Source: Pohlia nutans
Taxonomy: Eukaryota > Streptophyta > Bryopsida > Bryales > Mniaceae
Reading direction: 5' to 3'
Assembly: GCA_022496805.1 (NCBI GenBank)
Contig: CM040087.1
Coordinates: forward strand, 6,150,001-6,214,000
Length of the DNA: 64,000 nucleotides
In this document: positions 44,390 to 55,018 of the stretch, piece after piece
Position numbering within the stretch: the first letter of the stretch is position 1
Layout: every line of letters starts with the position of its first letter
The notes under the pieces: generated by a model
Database searches by the model: none
Told to the model about the DNA's origin: nothing
The model's input: only the letters and a program-made list of their open reading frames with translations
Program-made: the position numbers and the translations under genes

Positions 44390-44970
44390 GAAGCGTTGTA
44401 GTCAAAATAAAACTATCCTAGTCAAAAAGAGAAAAACAATACATCAATGCAAAGTAGATAAATGACAAGCATTTGAACAAGGTGCAAAAAGAGCTGCAGT
44501 GACTGTAGACAGTAAGAAGGGTATCTAGAAAATATATCCATGACATCTGAATTGCAAAAATGATATAAATATGTAAGAATGAAAAAAAAACAAAAAACAA
44601 AACAAAACACGCTAGTTTGTTTTTAATAAAAAGTTTAAAAATACAATATATAAATGTAATAAATCGAACATAAACAAAGGATATAAATTTGAATTAAAAC
44701 CATGAAGGCCCCACTCTAAAACCCACTTACAAATGGTTGCCCAAAACTATAGTCACATAACTACTAATTCTAGTCATATGGCTGCCCACGGAAGAATACG
44801 TTCCCCTACTACGTTCCCATTGAAGTTCCGTGTAAATATGACTAAAATCATAGTCATGTGATGACTATAGACTGTTCTAGTCACCAAAGTAGTTACTAGT
44901 GAGTCATATCTAACCGATAGTCATATCTAGTCATATGGCCATGGTCATATTTCGTATGCTCTCCTAGTAG
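44390..44970. repeat. CACTA 3' subterminal repeats
   Basis: From about 44745 to the end, TGACTA/TAGTCA motifs and ACTAGT-containing variants occur densely ('gactaaaatcatagtcatg', 'gactatagactgttctagtc'). They mirror the left end. 44390-44740 is AT-rich without recognised content; frames there are chance. Confidence 0.8.
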
Positions 44971-45280
44971 TGTGAAAAGTAGTACTTTAAGTGTAGTGAT
45001 TTTTGGAGATTTTTTGGTAGATTAATTTAGTACTTCACTTTTTCAAGAGCACTTTTAGACTAAAATCTTCGAAATTTTGGATGCAACACTACAACATGAA
45101 ATGAGGCATAAAATTTTGACAAGTCATCCCTTTTCTAATCGGATAACACATGGATGAAGCTAACTTTGCATAAAAGTTTCAATAAAAAATCCACAATGTA
45201 AAAAGTGCATGATGGAGGAGAAAATGAACTTCAAATCCGTACATCTGCAAAATATGCATGGTTGGGCGGTTAGGGGTTAA

Positions 45281-46284
45281 ACATCAATTCCTAAAAAAAG
45301 CAAAGAGCATGTTTTAGACTTTTACATATTTTGGGCATACTATTTTGAAAGAAAAATTTAATAAATAATTAAAATCCTTTAGAAGAATGTATGTTATTTT
45401 ATCAACTTTGGAATGCACTAATTTTCATCTATATGATCACGTGGTCATAAAGTTATGAAGTGAAATGTGTTTTATGGGGGATTTCATGCATTTTGTGTAG
45501 CTAGAAAATATATTTAGTTTATAAGTTAATTTTTAATTTCAACTATGAGATCATGCAACAAATTATTTAAAGTATGTTCTCAACAAATTCCAAAACAAGA
45601 AATTTAACTCACCGTAACATATTAATGCTTGAACTCAAAAATAAAATAAAATAAACTTGCCTTTGCAATTGCATTGTTCATTTTTCAATGTTGTTTTAGC
45701 AAAACTCATGTGTCTCAAAATTCATAAAAGTTATTAGTAAGCTTTAAAATATAATCAAATATCCAAAAAAAAATTCAACAAAAAAACTCAAAACTAAAGA
45801 TTTTTTAGTTCAGTTTTCCCTTAACACCTCCCATTTGTTTTCAAGGCAGCATAACTTTTGCTCTCGGGCAACAATTGAAAATTAATTACATATTTGAGTA
45901 ATTCATCCATTCCCATACTTTCAAGAATAAATCAAAATACTACACTCCAAATTGAGATCATAGAAATCCATTAGAACTTTCCATTGTCTTCTAGACAATA
46001 TGGTCCTTTAGGGATTATTAACTATAATATATGCACATTTTGTGAAGCATAAAAATATTGTCTTTTGAACATTAATGCATATGGAATGAGAACCTTTTCT
46101 TTCTTTTTTCAAATTTCATTATTCTCAAAACTACTTAAACTCTTTTAATCATATGGTCAATATATAATTTGTATCATACACACAATGGATTCAGACGTAG
46201 CAAGATGTATACCATTGGGTTGATAAATTGGCAATTAATGGTTTTGATTCGATTGCCATTACAAAATACGAACCTTATCATACT

Positions 46285-46288
<4 letters not shown>
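45281..46288. other. AT-rich interval
   Basis: No gene or repeat boundary was recognised. Confidence 0.35.

Positions 46289-46332
<44 letters not shown>
46289..46332. repeat. (TA)n microsatellite
   Basis: About 22 TA units. The IY-repeat frames crossing it are artefacts. Confidence 0.95.
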
Positions 46333-46333
<1 letters not shown>

Positions 46334-46558
46334 GCTAATATAAAGGTGAATATATTTGACTGTAGAGCTCTTTTGAGACATTTAAGAATTGATCCTTTAA
46401 ATCCCACAAGAACCAAAAGTAGTCATTCCATGTGGAAATTTTCGAATAACTTTTAGTTTGTTTGAAATATTCCTTTGAAAAAATTGGGATAGATTTGGAA
46501 AATGAAAAGAAGAATAATCTTAAAACTTACAAAAAATCGATCATAAATCGGACATTAA

Positions 46559-47006
46559 CCCTTGAAGGACCAACCATTCAAACTCTAAATGCTTCACAAA
46601 ATCACACTCCATTTTCTCATCCGTGCACTTTTTTCATTGTGGATTTTTTACTATAGATTTTATCAAAAGTTAACTTCATGCATGTGTGAATTTCAGCAAT
46701 CACAAAATCTAACAACATCATTACGCTTAGAGTATTACATTGCAACCCAACATAATAAATCTCATCCACATATTGTCAATATATTATTTGTAATCAGATT
46801 ACAAAAGAATCTTAAATTTCAAGTTTCAAATTTTATGTAAATCTTTTGGTGATAGCAATCATAGAACTAACCATGTAGATTGGATTTAAAATTCATAATG
46901 TACAACTTATATTCATACATCAAGTTTAAAATATCCTTTTTGATTGCATTTTTTAATGCATTTTTGCAATTCTCCAAATCTAAAGAGGAGTGAGGACCTT
47001 CAGAGA
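46559..47006. mobile_element. TTAA-flanked element, family A, internally shortened
   Basis: TTAA at 46555-46558 and 47007-47010 encloses 448 bp. The left end is CCCTTGAAGGACCAACC; the right end 'gaggaccttcagaga' is worn. It is collinear with 18348-18916 but lacks about 120 bp after 'atgcatgtgtgaa'. Confidence 0.75.
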
Positions 47007-47010
47007 TTAA

Positions 47011-47626
47011 GAGGTTCTCTAAATACTTCAATCCAAAGTCTAGAATACAAAAATACAACAATTTACAACAAAATATATCAAACATAATAATGCGTATTTC
47101 TGGTTATTCATAAAACCGCTTAGGTTTTGTTTTAGAACTCATTTATGTGATTGCGTCTTTTTAAGACTTTGTATGCTAATCATTGATGTTTGAAATTTTG
47201 GAATCCTTAACTCATGAATAAAACTAATGTGTAAGCAATACTAAAATCCTATAGATTATATACAAAAATCAATTATTAATTGAGAAAAAAATTAAACATC
47301 AAAAGAGGTGTCTTTAGAGAGGTTTTGAAGTTATATTTTATACAAAACAAAATTCTCTTCACTCTTGGGCTTCCATCAAATGATTAGCATGTTTATAATA
47401 TTTATGAATTGTATCCTTACAAATACATATGTCAATCTCTTTGAAATGCACCATCCGATTGCATTCAAATTCTGTCACTCTAAACCAAACTCAAACAATA
47501 ACAAATTTATAAGGTTGGATTTTAATTAAAACATAGCAATTCATAAAAATAAATGCAGAGCATGAAGAGGTACTGAAAATGAATGTTTTGTAAAACAAAC
47601 TCATCTTGGATATAAAGGGTTAACCC
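47011..47626. other. AT-rich interval ending in a lone TTAA-type end
   Basis: Nothing is recognised except 'tataaagggTTAAccc' at 47611-47626, where an AAAGGG end abuts a TTAA directly before the next element. Confidence 0.35.
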
Positions 47627-47630
47627 TTAA

Positions 47631-48167
47631 CCCTTTGATGCGCTAGGGTCGAGAATGGACGCTGGATGATTTTCGACGCGTCCCTTCACCACATATGGTG
47701 ATGTTTTTCATCCATCCAACATTCTCTTAATTCTTGTGCTACTTGACTACCATTTGTATGGTACGGATTTTCAAAATAAAATAATGTGAATCTTTCAAAA
47801 ATAACAAAAGTGGTTTATGTCAAGTTTCATTCTTAGTTCAAAAAATGGGACCTTAAACATGATTTTCCATAATAAATAAAATAAAATAATGGAAACCATA
47901 CAATCTTGTAGTGCATGTTATTTCAATTTCATTACAATTTTTTTATTAATTTTGTGTTGATTTTGGATTTTAAATTGAATTTCAAGAATAAACCTTGCAA
48001 AATTAATTTAAAAATATTAATAAAAAATATGATGAATCCAACTGTACAAATGTTATCTTCACATTGACATCTACAACTTTGTTTTGCACATCAACTCCAT
48101 TTTTATTGTCCATCAAACATTTGATAACAAATCTTTGAAAACAGTGTTGAATCGGGACCTTAAAGGG
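47631..48167. mobile_element. TTAA-flanked element, family C, well preserved
   Basis: TTAA at 47627-47630 and 48168-48171 encloses 537 bp. The left end is CCCTTTGATGCGCTAGGG; the right end is 'gggaccttaaaggg'. It shares its right TTAA with the next element. Confidence 0.9.
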
Positions 48168-48171
48168 TTAA

Positions 48172-49013
48172 CTGCATGAGCGTTCATTTTTTGAGGGATG
48201 TACATAATCATTGTACAATTTTTCATCCACGGTGATGTTTTTCATCAGATTTTATTTTATTTTTCTAGAAAGTTTCAGGTTGTTACCTTCATGTAAATGA
48301 AGTTTGATTAGGAAAAAATTTGAAATTGAATTTATCAAGTCCTTCCATTCCATATGAGCATTCATTTCAATAAAAAAATAATTTAAAGTTTTGAGCTACT
48401 AAAATGCAAATTGAATCCATTCTTTGAAACCAACACACAAATGGAAGTTGTAGCCAATGACTTTTCCATGACATCCATATAGTTGTACTAAGTAATAGTG
48501 TAAAAAATATGTTTAATTTTGATTTTAAAATAGATTATTGTTTTAATTACATGAAAAATAAAAATACACTCATTATTGTATGAATTTTGGAATAATTAGC
48601 CAAGAGTGCATAATGTACAACATTGAATCATCTTTTGCATAATGTGCAATATTTCAATCTATAAACTATTTTTCGATTGCTTACAAAGAGATCTCAAGAC
48701 ATTTCTATTGAACTATAATAAATTTCAAATGAACAACTTCAATGCTATAGAATTCTAATGATTTCAACCAATCATAATGAATTACAAGAGGAGATTATTA
48801 AATGGTATTTTTTAGTGAATTGCCCAAAAAAAATCGAGTAAATTCATTGAAAAAATATGGAGGCATTGTATTTCAAAATCAACCTTACGGATGTCTTCTA
48901 ATAAGAATGTCTTATATATGCTCTTTAGAATTGAAGTTCATATTATTTTATTTTAAACTTCATTTTATAATACATTTAGGTATTGCCCAAACACCCTAGG
49001 CGCTTCACGGCTA
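48172..49013. mobile_element. TTAA-type element, family E
   Basis: Follows the TTAA at 48168-48171 and is collinear with both halves of 20055-22324. Its uninterrupted 'gatctcaagaca' at about 48688 is the empty site for the LINE at 20550. The right end ('accctaggcgcttcacggctaa') is worn. Confidence 0.65.
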
Positions 49014-49190
49014 ATCCAACCAAAATAGTATCAATGTGACACAAAAAAATTAATGAAGAAATATTATCTCATATTATTTTATTTTAAACTTCATTTTATA
49101 ATACATTTAGGTATTGCCCAAACCCCCTAGGCGCTTCACCGCTAATCCAACCAAAAGAGTATCATTGTGACACAAAAAACTTAATGAAGA
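48939..49190. repeat. Tandem duplication of about 126 bp
   Basis: 'tattttattttaaacttcat' to 'ttaatgaagaaatatt' occurs twice in succession with few differences, duplicating the right end of the family E element. Confidence 0.9.
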
Positions 49191-49649
49191 AATATTCTTC
49201 CACATATTTTAATTGAATTTGGTGACATGACCAACGTCTTGTCAGTCCATATGCGTCACTTGTGATTCATGAACATTATAAAACAATAGAGTTCACCAAA
49301 AAGAGTGTCTCAAAGAGGAAACTCGCCTTTTACTCACCTACAATTGTTTTTTCAATTCAAAAAAACTTTTATGGTGAGTTGAAGAATAATCTAAAACAAG
49401 ACGTTGCACTGCCCATGGGAGTGGATTAGTGGAACTCGTGACTTTCCCAGTGCCAAAGCGGAGTTCCCACAAGTTCATCCAAGTCTATGGCTCTATTCAT
49501 GAAGGGACCAAGCCAAAGACTATTCATGTGTAAGTCATGTCATAAATCGCTTATATAAAATTGTTGACTGCGCATAGACTCTATATAGAGCCCATATTGT
49601 TTTTGGTTTATTCAAATGACCACATGCTTTTGTGACATTGGTCTTACAT
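49191..49649. other. Unassigned interval
   Basis: No feature is recognised. Confidence 0.3.
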
Positions 49650-50215
49650 GCAATAGTGACAAAGCGGATGAAATTTTTGTAGAGAAATTACTCCATCTAG
49701 GAAATAGTGTAATTTGAAAAATAATAGAACACCAATAATATCACATTTTTGTCCTTGATCCATAAAAGCCCGAGGGGTGTTGAACAAATATAGATATTTT
49801 ATAATATGTGCCTTCCATAAGTTTGATGAAATTTGGTGCAATAGAAAAAAATATAGGACATTGTTTCTACAAGTTATTTATCCATATAGTTAAACCTTTA
49901 TAAATGTATGTAAATATATAATGAATTTAAAAGCATTAACCTTTGAAATTTTGTCCAAATTACAATTCTCACAATTAGAGTTTAGAATTTAGCATGATTG
50001 GTTAAAGTTGGTTTATTTATTGTAAACTTCAAAAAGCAAAAAAATGATGGAGGAAACACCAAATAGAAAATTTATAACACTAAGACAATGTTGAGGTGAT
50101 CCACATTGGAATTCTCTCCCGAGTGGAGTTCAACTTGGATTGACATAATTCAAATTGTGTTGAAAAGAAGACTTGATGTAGTATTTTAATTTTTTTTCTA
50201 AGCAGCCCGTTAGAT
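49650..50215 (-). repeat. Dispersed repeat H (copy 2, inverted)
   Basis: Reverse complement of 25375-25910. It is followed by 'catttagaggTTAA' near 50230-50245, which looks like a TTAA-type right end, so repeat H may be part of such an element, but its other end is not clear. Confidence 0.6.
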
Positions 50216-50601
50216 TCACGTAACAATAATAAAATGATTGTTTGACCATTTAGAGGTTAAGCTGTCAAATTTGCTAAAATCAAATTGTGGCTACAAAGTT
50301 TTCTTGGTCAAAATGAAATATTGCATTGGATTTTTTTCTCATTATTATAGGTCATGATCAAAGTAGACATAACATTCTTTAGTGGTAGGATATTGCACTC
50401 CCTATTCCTTGGTTGATCTTTTACAAATACAATAACTTGAATCCTTGGAACTAGAGTGAAAGATGACACTTGTCAATTTATGAGGGAATTTAGTAAGAGT
50501 CGAGCAAGTAAGACAAACCTAAGATGTGAAAACAAAGAGCATCCAAGAGCATCATAGAGAATCCTGGAAACTTTAGTAGGGGTACAAAAACTAGGACTTA
50601 A

Positions 50602-51350
50602 TCTCTAAACGCTTAGGAGGCTATAAACTGACTTATTAACGTAACTCACTATACAATTCCAACTACTACACGAACAATTTTTCATTCGTTTTTTTGTGTG
50701 AAGGATGTTTGTTGGTCATGCCACCTCATCAACTAAAATTCTGATCATTCAAGCTATTTTTTTATTTTTATGCGGTCCCAATTATAGAAAGAGTCATGAA
50801 ATCGGTTCACCGTGTAGTGTATTTTGGATTCTTCTGTTTTTCCTACTTAAATTAAATGTAGGCCATGAAAACGAGTTCTATTGCATTTGAGCTTAACTAA
50901 CAAAATGAAGCTTATCTAACAAAATGAAGCTTATCAAGTTTAGTTTCTACTTCACTCTGAATTTTCGGAAAACTCTAAAAATCAAGTGTTTATTGGAGTT
51001 ACAAGTTTGACATGTATTACCATCATGTAGAAAACAAAATCTAAATTTTGATACACGCATGCTTTTCATTTCCTATAATGTTCTTCATTGTAATTTACAC
51101 CTTTGATTTTAAAAAATGGAACTTTTGAGTACATTTTGTAATTGATATGAATTTTCTTTACAACCACTTCAAAAGATCATAGAAATTTTAAATTTTCACC
51201 AAAACTTGTGAAAATATCATGATTTGTAGTAGACACATGGCTTCATCTACTAAAAAATATATAAAATTGAAACTTTATCTTATATATAGTGGTAAAATTG
51301 AGTATGGCAAGTACAGTGTGCTCCGTGGTCATGGGCCGGACGTGTAAGGA
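50602..51350. mobile_element. TTAA-flanked element, family G
   Basis: TTAA at 50598-50601 and 51351-51354 encloses 749 bp. The left end TCTCTAAACGCTTAGG is worn; the right end is 'ggccggacgtgtaagga'. It is collinear with 26722-27420. Confidence 0.7.
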
Positions 51351-51354
51351 TTAA

Positions 51355-51604
51355 CCCCTAAACGTACCAGCGTCCAAAAACTGGATCACAAACGGATTCA
51401 AAGCCTTGTAACTTTCTCATACAACCTCAAATGACTTTCATCCAAGTCACCTTTGAAAGCCTATTAAATTCTCTACCAATTACAATAAATCTCTTATGCT
51501 TGCAATGGTCTTCTCATGTACAGCTCGTGTACATTTGAGCCATGCCAATATCTACTTTTGAGGCTAGAATCTACTTCTGTTCAAAGGGTTGGTACGTTTA
51601 GGGG
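51355..51604. mobile_element. TTAA-flanked element, family B (250 bp)
   Basis: TTAA at 51351-51354 and 51605-51608. The ends are CCCCTAAACGTACCAGCGTC and, inverted, CCCCTAAACGTACCAACCC. It is an internally deleted relative of 4451-4772 and shares its left TTAA with the family G element. Confidence 0.85.
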
Positions 51605-51608
51605 TTAA

Positions 51609-52641
51609 CAATGTGATGAATAAATCCAAAAGTGAAGTGAGTGACGAAACCTTGTGTAGTAGGAAACGAATGATGTCGTCATCCACATGACGAAATCACC
51701 TGTACGTATGGTGAGACTATGGTGTGGTCTATGAAGGCCCATTCACATATAGCAGAGCTTCAGCATCCATGCGTGCGTCAAGTAACTTTGAGGGAATCTG
51801 TTGGGAAACAAGAATTATAAAATAAGAGATGAGAAATTACTCGAACGCATGACAAGAATGAACGCAACGCAAAAAAGGAGCATGGCCCAACTTGCGGTAG
51901 TGAATTGTAGTTGCACAATAGTTGCAGCAAGAAAAGACAAGGCTTTCAATATTTTTTTGTTTTTGGGTTTTACCTTCCTCCATTCCGGGAACGGGAATGC
52001 AAGTGCGGCAGAGACTTGGTGTGAATGGGCCATGAGAGGGAGAGGGAGAGAGAGAGAGACCGGTTCAACGCAGGTCATCATGGGACCTCGGGACTACTGA
52101 CTGTCTGGCTGCACTCTTGGACCTCACTGTGTGTGTGTTTGACTTCAGTGACTCCGAATTTTATAACTTAATAATAGCAACCGCCACCAGGTATTGTCAA
52201 AATACCTTAACCTTTAGATCGTCAGGCAGTGGACAGAATTTCAACAAAGTTGATGAGTGCACATGTTCCATGTATCATACAAAGTGCCCATTTCTGCATT
52301 GCCTCCATACCTACCCTCCCCATTTCTGTGAGGGCTCAGTAAATTACAATTCCCCTTGTACCATTTGAGAATAATATGAATTGGTGTCCTTACAGCAATG
52401 TCCTTCCACTGCACTTTGTATTTATGATGACTGTCGGGCTTGGCATTTCTACGTTAAAAATATTCACATTAGGGTTTAAACAAAGGTTTCAAAAACACTA
52501 TACAGTATGATTCTTTATGGGCAAGCGTTAGGATGTATTCTTATTATTATTGTTGTGAGCTTTGACCTAGCTATGTACGTCTTGTGGGCATAGGCCAGGA
52601 AATACTGATACCATATTCTTGGAGATTGACCAATTTTGTGT

Positions 52642-52644
<3 letters not shown>
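51609..52644. other. Unassigned interval
   Basis: Less AT-rich around 51880-52130 with two opposed frames (99 and 88 codons) without recognisable domains. A 'gagagagagagagac' run lies at 52035. Confidence 0.3.

Positions 52645-52698
<54 letters not shown>
52645..52698. repeat. (TA)n microsatellite
   Basis: About 27 TA units. IY-rich frames crossing it are artefacts. Confidence 0.95.
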
Positions 52699-52701
<3 letters not shown>

Positions 52702-53006
52702 TGATAGTATATGTATAGTATTAAATGCACATGGTCACACCTCATGTCATGACTTGTTGTCACAAAAATTTCATGTTTTCAACTGCCATGTGGATAGTCA
52801 CGATTTCATCCAAGTCTTTCATCTTATCCAATATCGCATCATATATCATTTTCATTCATTCTCGTTCATTTGCACAGTTTGTTGAGTATTTTCATCTACC
52901 AATATACAAGAAAACAAAAACCAATTTCTTCTAATCATAGGGTCCATGTTTCTTGATCATGTATTTTTAGTTTTGTGTTGCATTGCAACGCGGGTTTTTT
53001 CTATAT

Positions 53007-53402
53007 TACCGTACCTTAGGGGCAGCTTCGGCACTCCTCCGTCGAATAATTAATTAATTTCAAATTTTGAATAAAAAAAGTAATTTTTAAAAATTCGACT
53101 TTTCAATAAAATAAATAACTTTAAGTTCGACTTTTCAATAAAATAAATAACTTTAAGTTCGACTTTCATCCACAATTGATGAAGTTTCATTGAATGTTTG
53201 TTATTTTAGTGGACTTCATGTGATCACTCTTAACATTATTAATTTATTTTATTTTTAGTTCATGTATTCAATTTCAAGATATTCCATCATTCATCTAATT
53301 TTATTTCATGGTTTTCTGGCAAATAGGCAACATAATTATTATTTTTATTCGAGATTTTTATTTGGAATTAATTTTTGCCGAAGGTGCCCCTAAGGTACGG
53401 TA
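53007..53402. mobile_element. MITE with 28-bp inverted repeats, TA-type ends
   Basis: Left TACCGTACCTTAGGGGCAGC and right, inverted, TACCGTACCTTAGGGGCACC, each continuing 'TTCGGCA'. Body about 390 bp. The outermost TA may be the target duplication (Tc1/mariner or Stowaway style). Inside, 'ttcgacttttcaataaaata' is tandemly repeated with a 32-33 bp period at 53095-53165. Confidence 0.85.
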
Positions 53403-53507
53403 TATTCTATTACATTATATATATGAGGGGGAGGTCATTGAGAGCATGTGCTGAAGAAATACTTCTACACCCTAGAGCTCATGACAGGGAATGAATGACG
53501 TAATGTA

Positions 53508-54380
53508 CAGTGCCCTCTAGAAAGTAAGGTAACGCCCATTTCAACTTGTAAGATTTTAAAAAAAAAATTGACCTTTGTAGACCCATTTTTCAAAATTAAC
53601 CTATTAAAATGATAGTTTTATGCAATATTGATCAACATATCAAATTTCAATTTCAAAAAATAAAATCTTTATTTTTGATGAATTATTTTGTGTATTTTCA
53701 ATTGTGGTACATAATAGTTGACTGAAAAATATTGATGATGATTTTTTTTTTAAAAATTGTGCAAATATATAGGAAACATTGATCTGTGTATCTTACTTTT
53801 GGGGAAAAATTGCATTACCTAAGAAAATTTTAGACTCTAGAGAATTCAATGTTAAAGGCTTGCCTTCCCAAATTTTGTTAAATAGATATTATTAAATTGG
53901 AATTATATTTTTCTAATTGACCCTTATATTATGACTACTTTTATACCTATGAGTACTATGGTGCAATTGGTTTGCGAAAACCTAATTAGATTTAGAGAAA
54001 TTTGTTGTACAAATTCTTGATTAGTGACCCCTTGATATTCAATTCTTTGTAGTTTAAACATTTTCTTAGGTAATGAATTTTTTTCTTAAAAGTAAGATGT
54101 GCACATCAATGTTTCCTAAATATTTGTATATTAAAATTTTAAAAAATTGCCTCCAATTTTTTTCAATCAATCATTATGTACCACAATGAATGATACACAA
54201 AATAACTTATCAAAAACAAAAATTCTGTTTTTATAAATTGAAATTTGGTGTGTTCATTGAAGTTGAATAAAAATATTGTTTTAATAGGTTAGTGTTGAAA
54301 AATAGATCTAAAAAGGTCAAATTTTGAAAGAGTTTATGACTAGTCAAAATTGGGGTTAGCTTACTTTGTGGAGGGGACTG
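53508..54380. mobile_element. Tc1/mariner-like foldback element, 873 bp
   Basis: TA at 53506-53507 and 54381-54382. The ends CAGTGCCCTCTAGAAAGTAA and, inverted, CAGTCCCCTCCACAAAGTAA. The whole element is two inverted arms of about 430 bp. For example 'aggaaacattgatctgtgta' at 53770 pairs with 'cacatcaatgtttcctaaat' near 54100. TA targets and CAGTG starts fit Tc1/mariner. No transposase. Confidence 0.85.
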
Positions 54381-54477
54381 TACATAAGTTAGGGCCAGGA
54401 TTGCTCCCTTCCCCACGGCAGTCTTGGTAAACGTCAAGGATTTTATTTTTATTTTTTGCTTTTTGGAGAAATGTTAA

Positions 54478-55014
54478 CCTTTGACGTGCCAACGTCCATA
54501 TTCTTGGGATGGATGATTTTTGTCGCGTCCCTGCATCACATATGGTGATGTTTTTCATCCATCCAAAACTTTCTTCATTCTTATGCTAGTTGACTACCAT
54601 TTTTACGATATTGATTTTCAAAATAAGATAATGTGAATTTTTTTAAATTACAAAAGTGGTTTATGTCAAGTTTCAATCTTGGTTCAAAAAGTGAGACCTT
54701 AAACATGATTTTCCATAATAAGTAGAATCAAATAATGTAAACCATACCATCTTGTTGTGCATGTTATTCCGATTTCATGACAATTTTTTTCAATTTTTTT
54801 GTGTTAATTTTGGATTTTTAATTGAATTTAAAGAGAAAACCTTGCAAAATTAATCAAAAAATATTAATAATAAGTATGATGAATCCAACTGTACAGATGT
54901 TATCTTGACATTGACATTTACAACTTTGCTTTATACATTATCTCCATTTTCGTTTTTCAGCAACCATTTTATAACGAATTTTTGAAAACAGTGTTGAATT
55001 AGGACGTTAAAGGG
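54478..55014. mobile_element. TTAA-flanked element, family C
   Basis: TTAA at 54474-54477 and 55015-55018 encloses 537 bp. It begins CCTTTGACGTGCCAACG and ends 'aggacgttaaaggg'. It is close to 47631-48167, with which it shares its exact length. Confidence 0.88.
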
Positions 55015-55018
55015 TTAA

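Larger units (their letters stand above)
40523..44972. mobile_element. CACTA (En/Spm) transposon, 4450 bp, with captured exon
   Basis: The ends CACTACTAGGAAAGGAGTC and, inverted, CACTACTAGGAGAGC are classic CACTA termini. TGA is duplicated at 40520-40522 and 44973-44975. The uninterrupted target is visible in sister repeats (for example near 63140, 'gggttgaagtgta'). It encodes pieces of CACTA proteins (DUF8039-like at 41.3 kb, DUF4216 at 43.6-44.1 kb) but no TNP2 transposase core, so it is non-autonomous. A formin exon lies between them. Subterminal TGACTA/TAGTCA motifs crowd both ends. Confidence 0.93.
40258..45276. mobile_element. TTAA-flanked element, family A, split by a CACTA transposon
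   Basis: TTAA at 40254-40257 and 45277-45280. The ends are CCCCTAAAAGTTCTCACCC and, inverted, CCCCTAACCGCCCAACC. Without the CACTA element and one TGA it is 566 bp and inverted relative to 18348-18916. Confidence 0.85.

Noticed and set aside
46174..46456. Frames with long IY repeats (also at 52515-52885)
   Set aside because: They are translations of (TA)n microsatellites.
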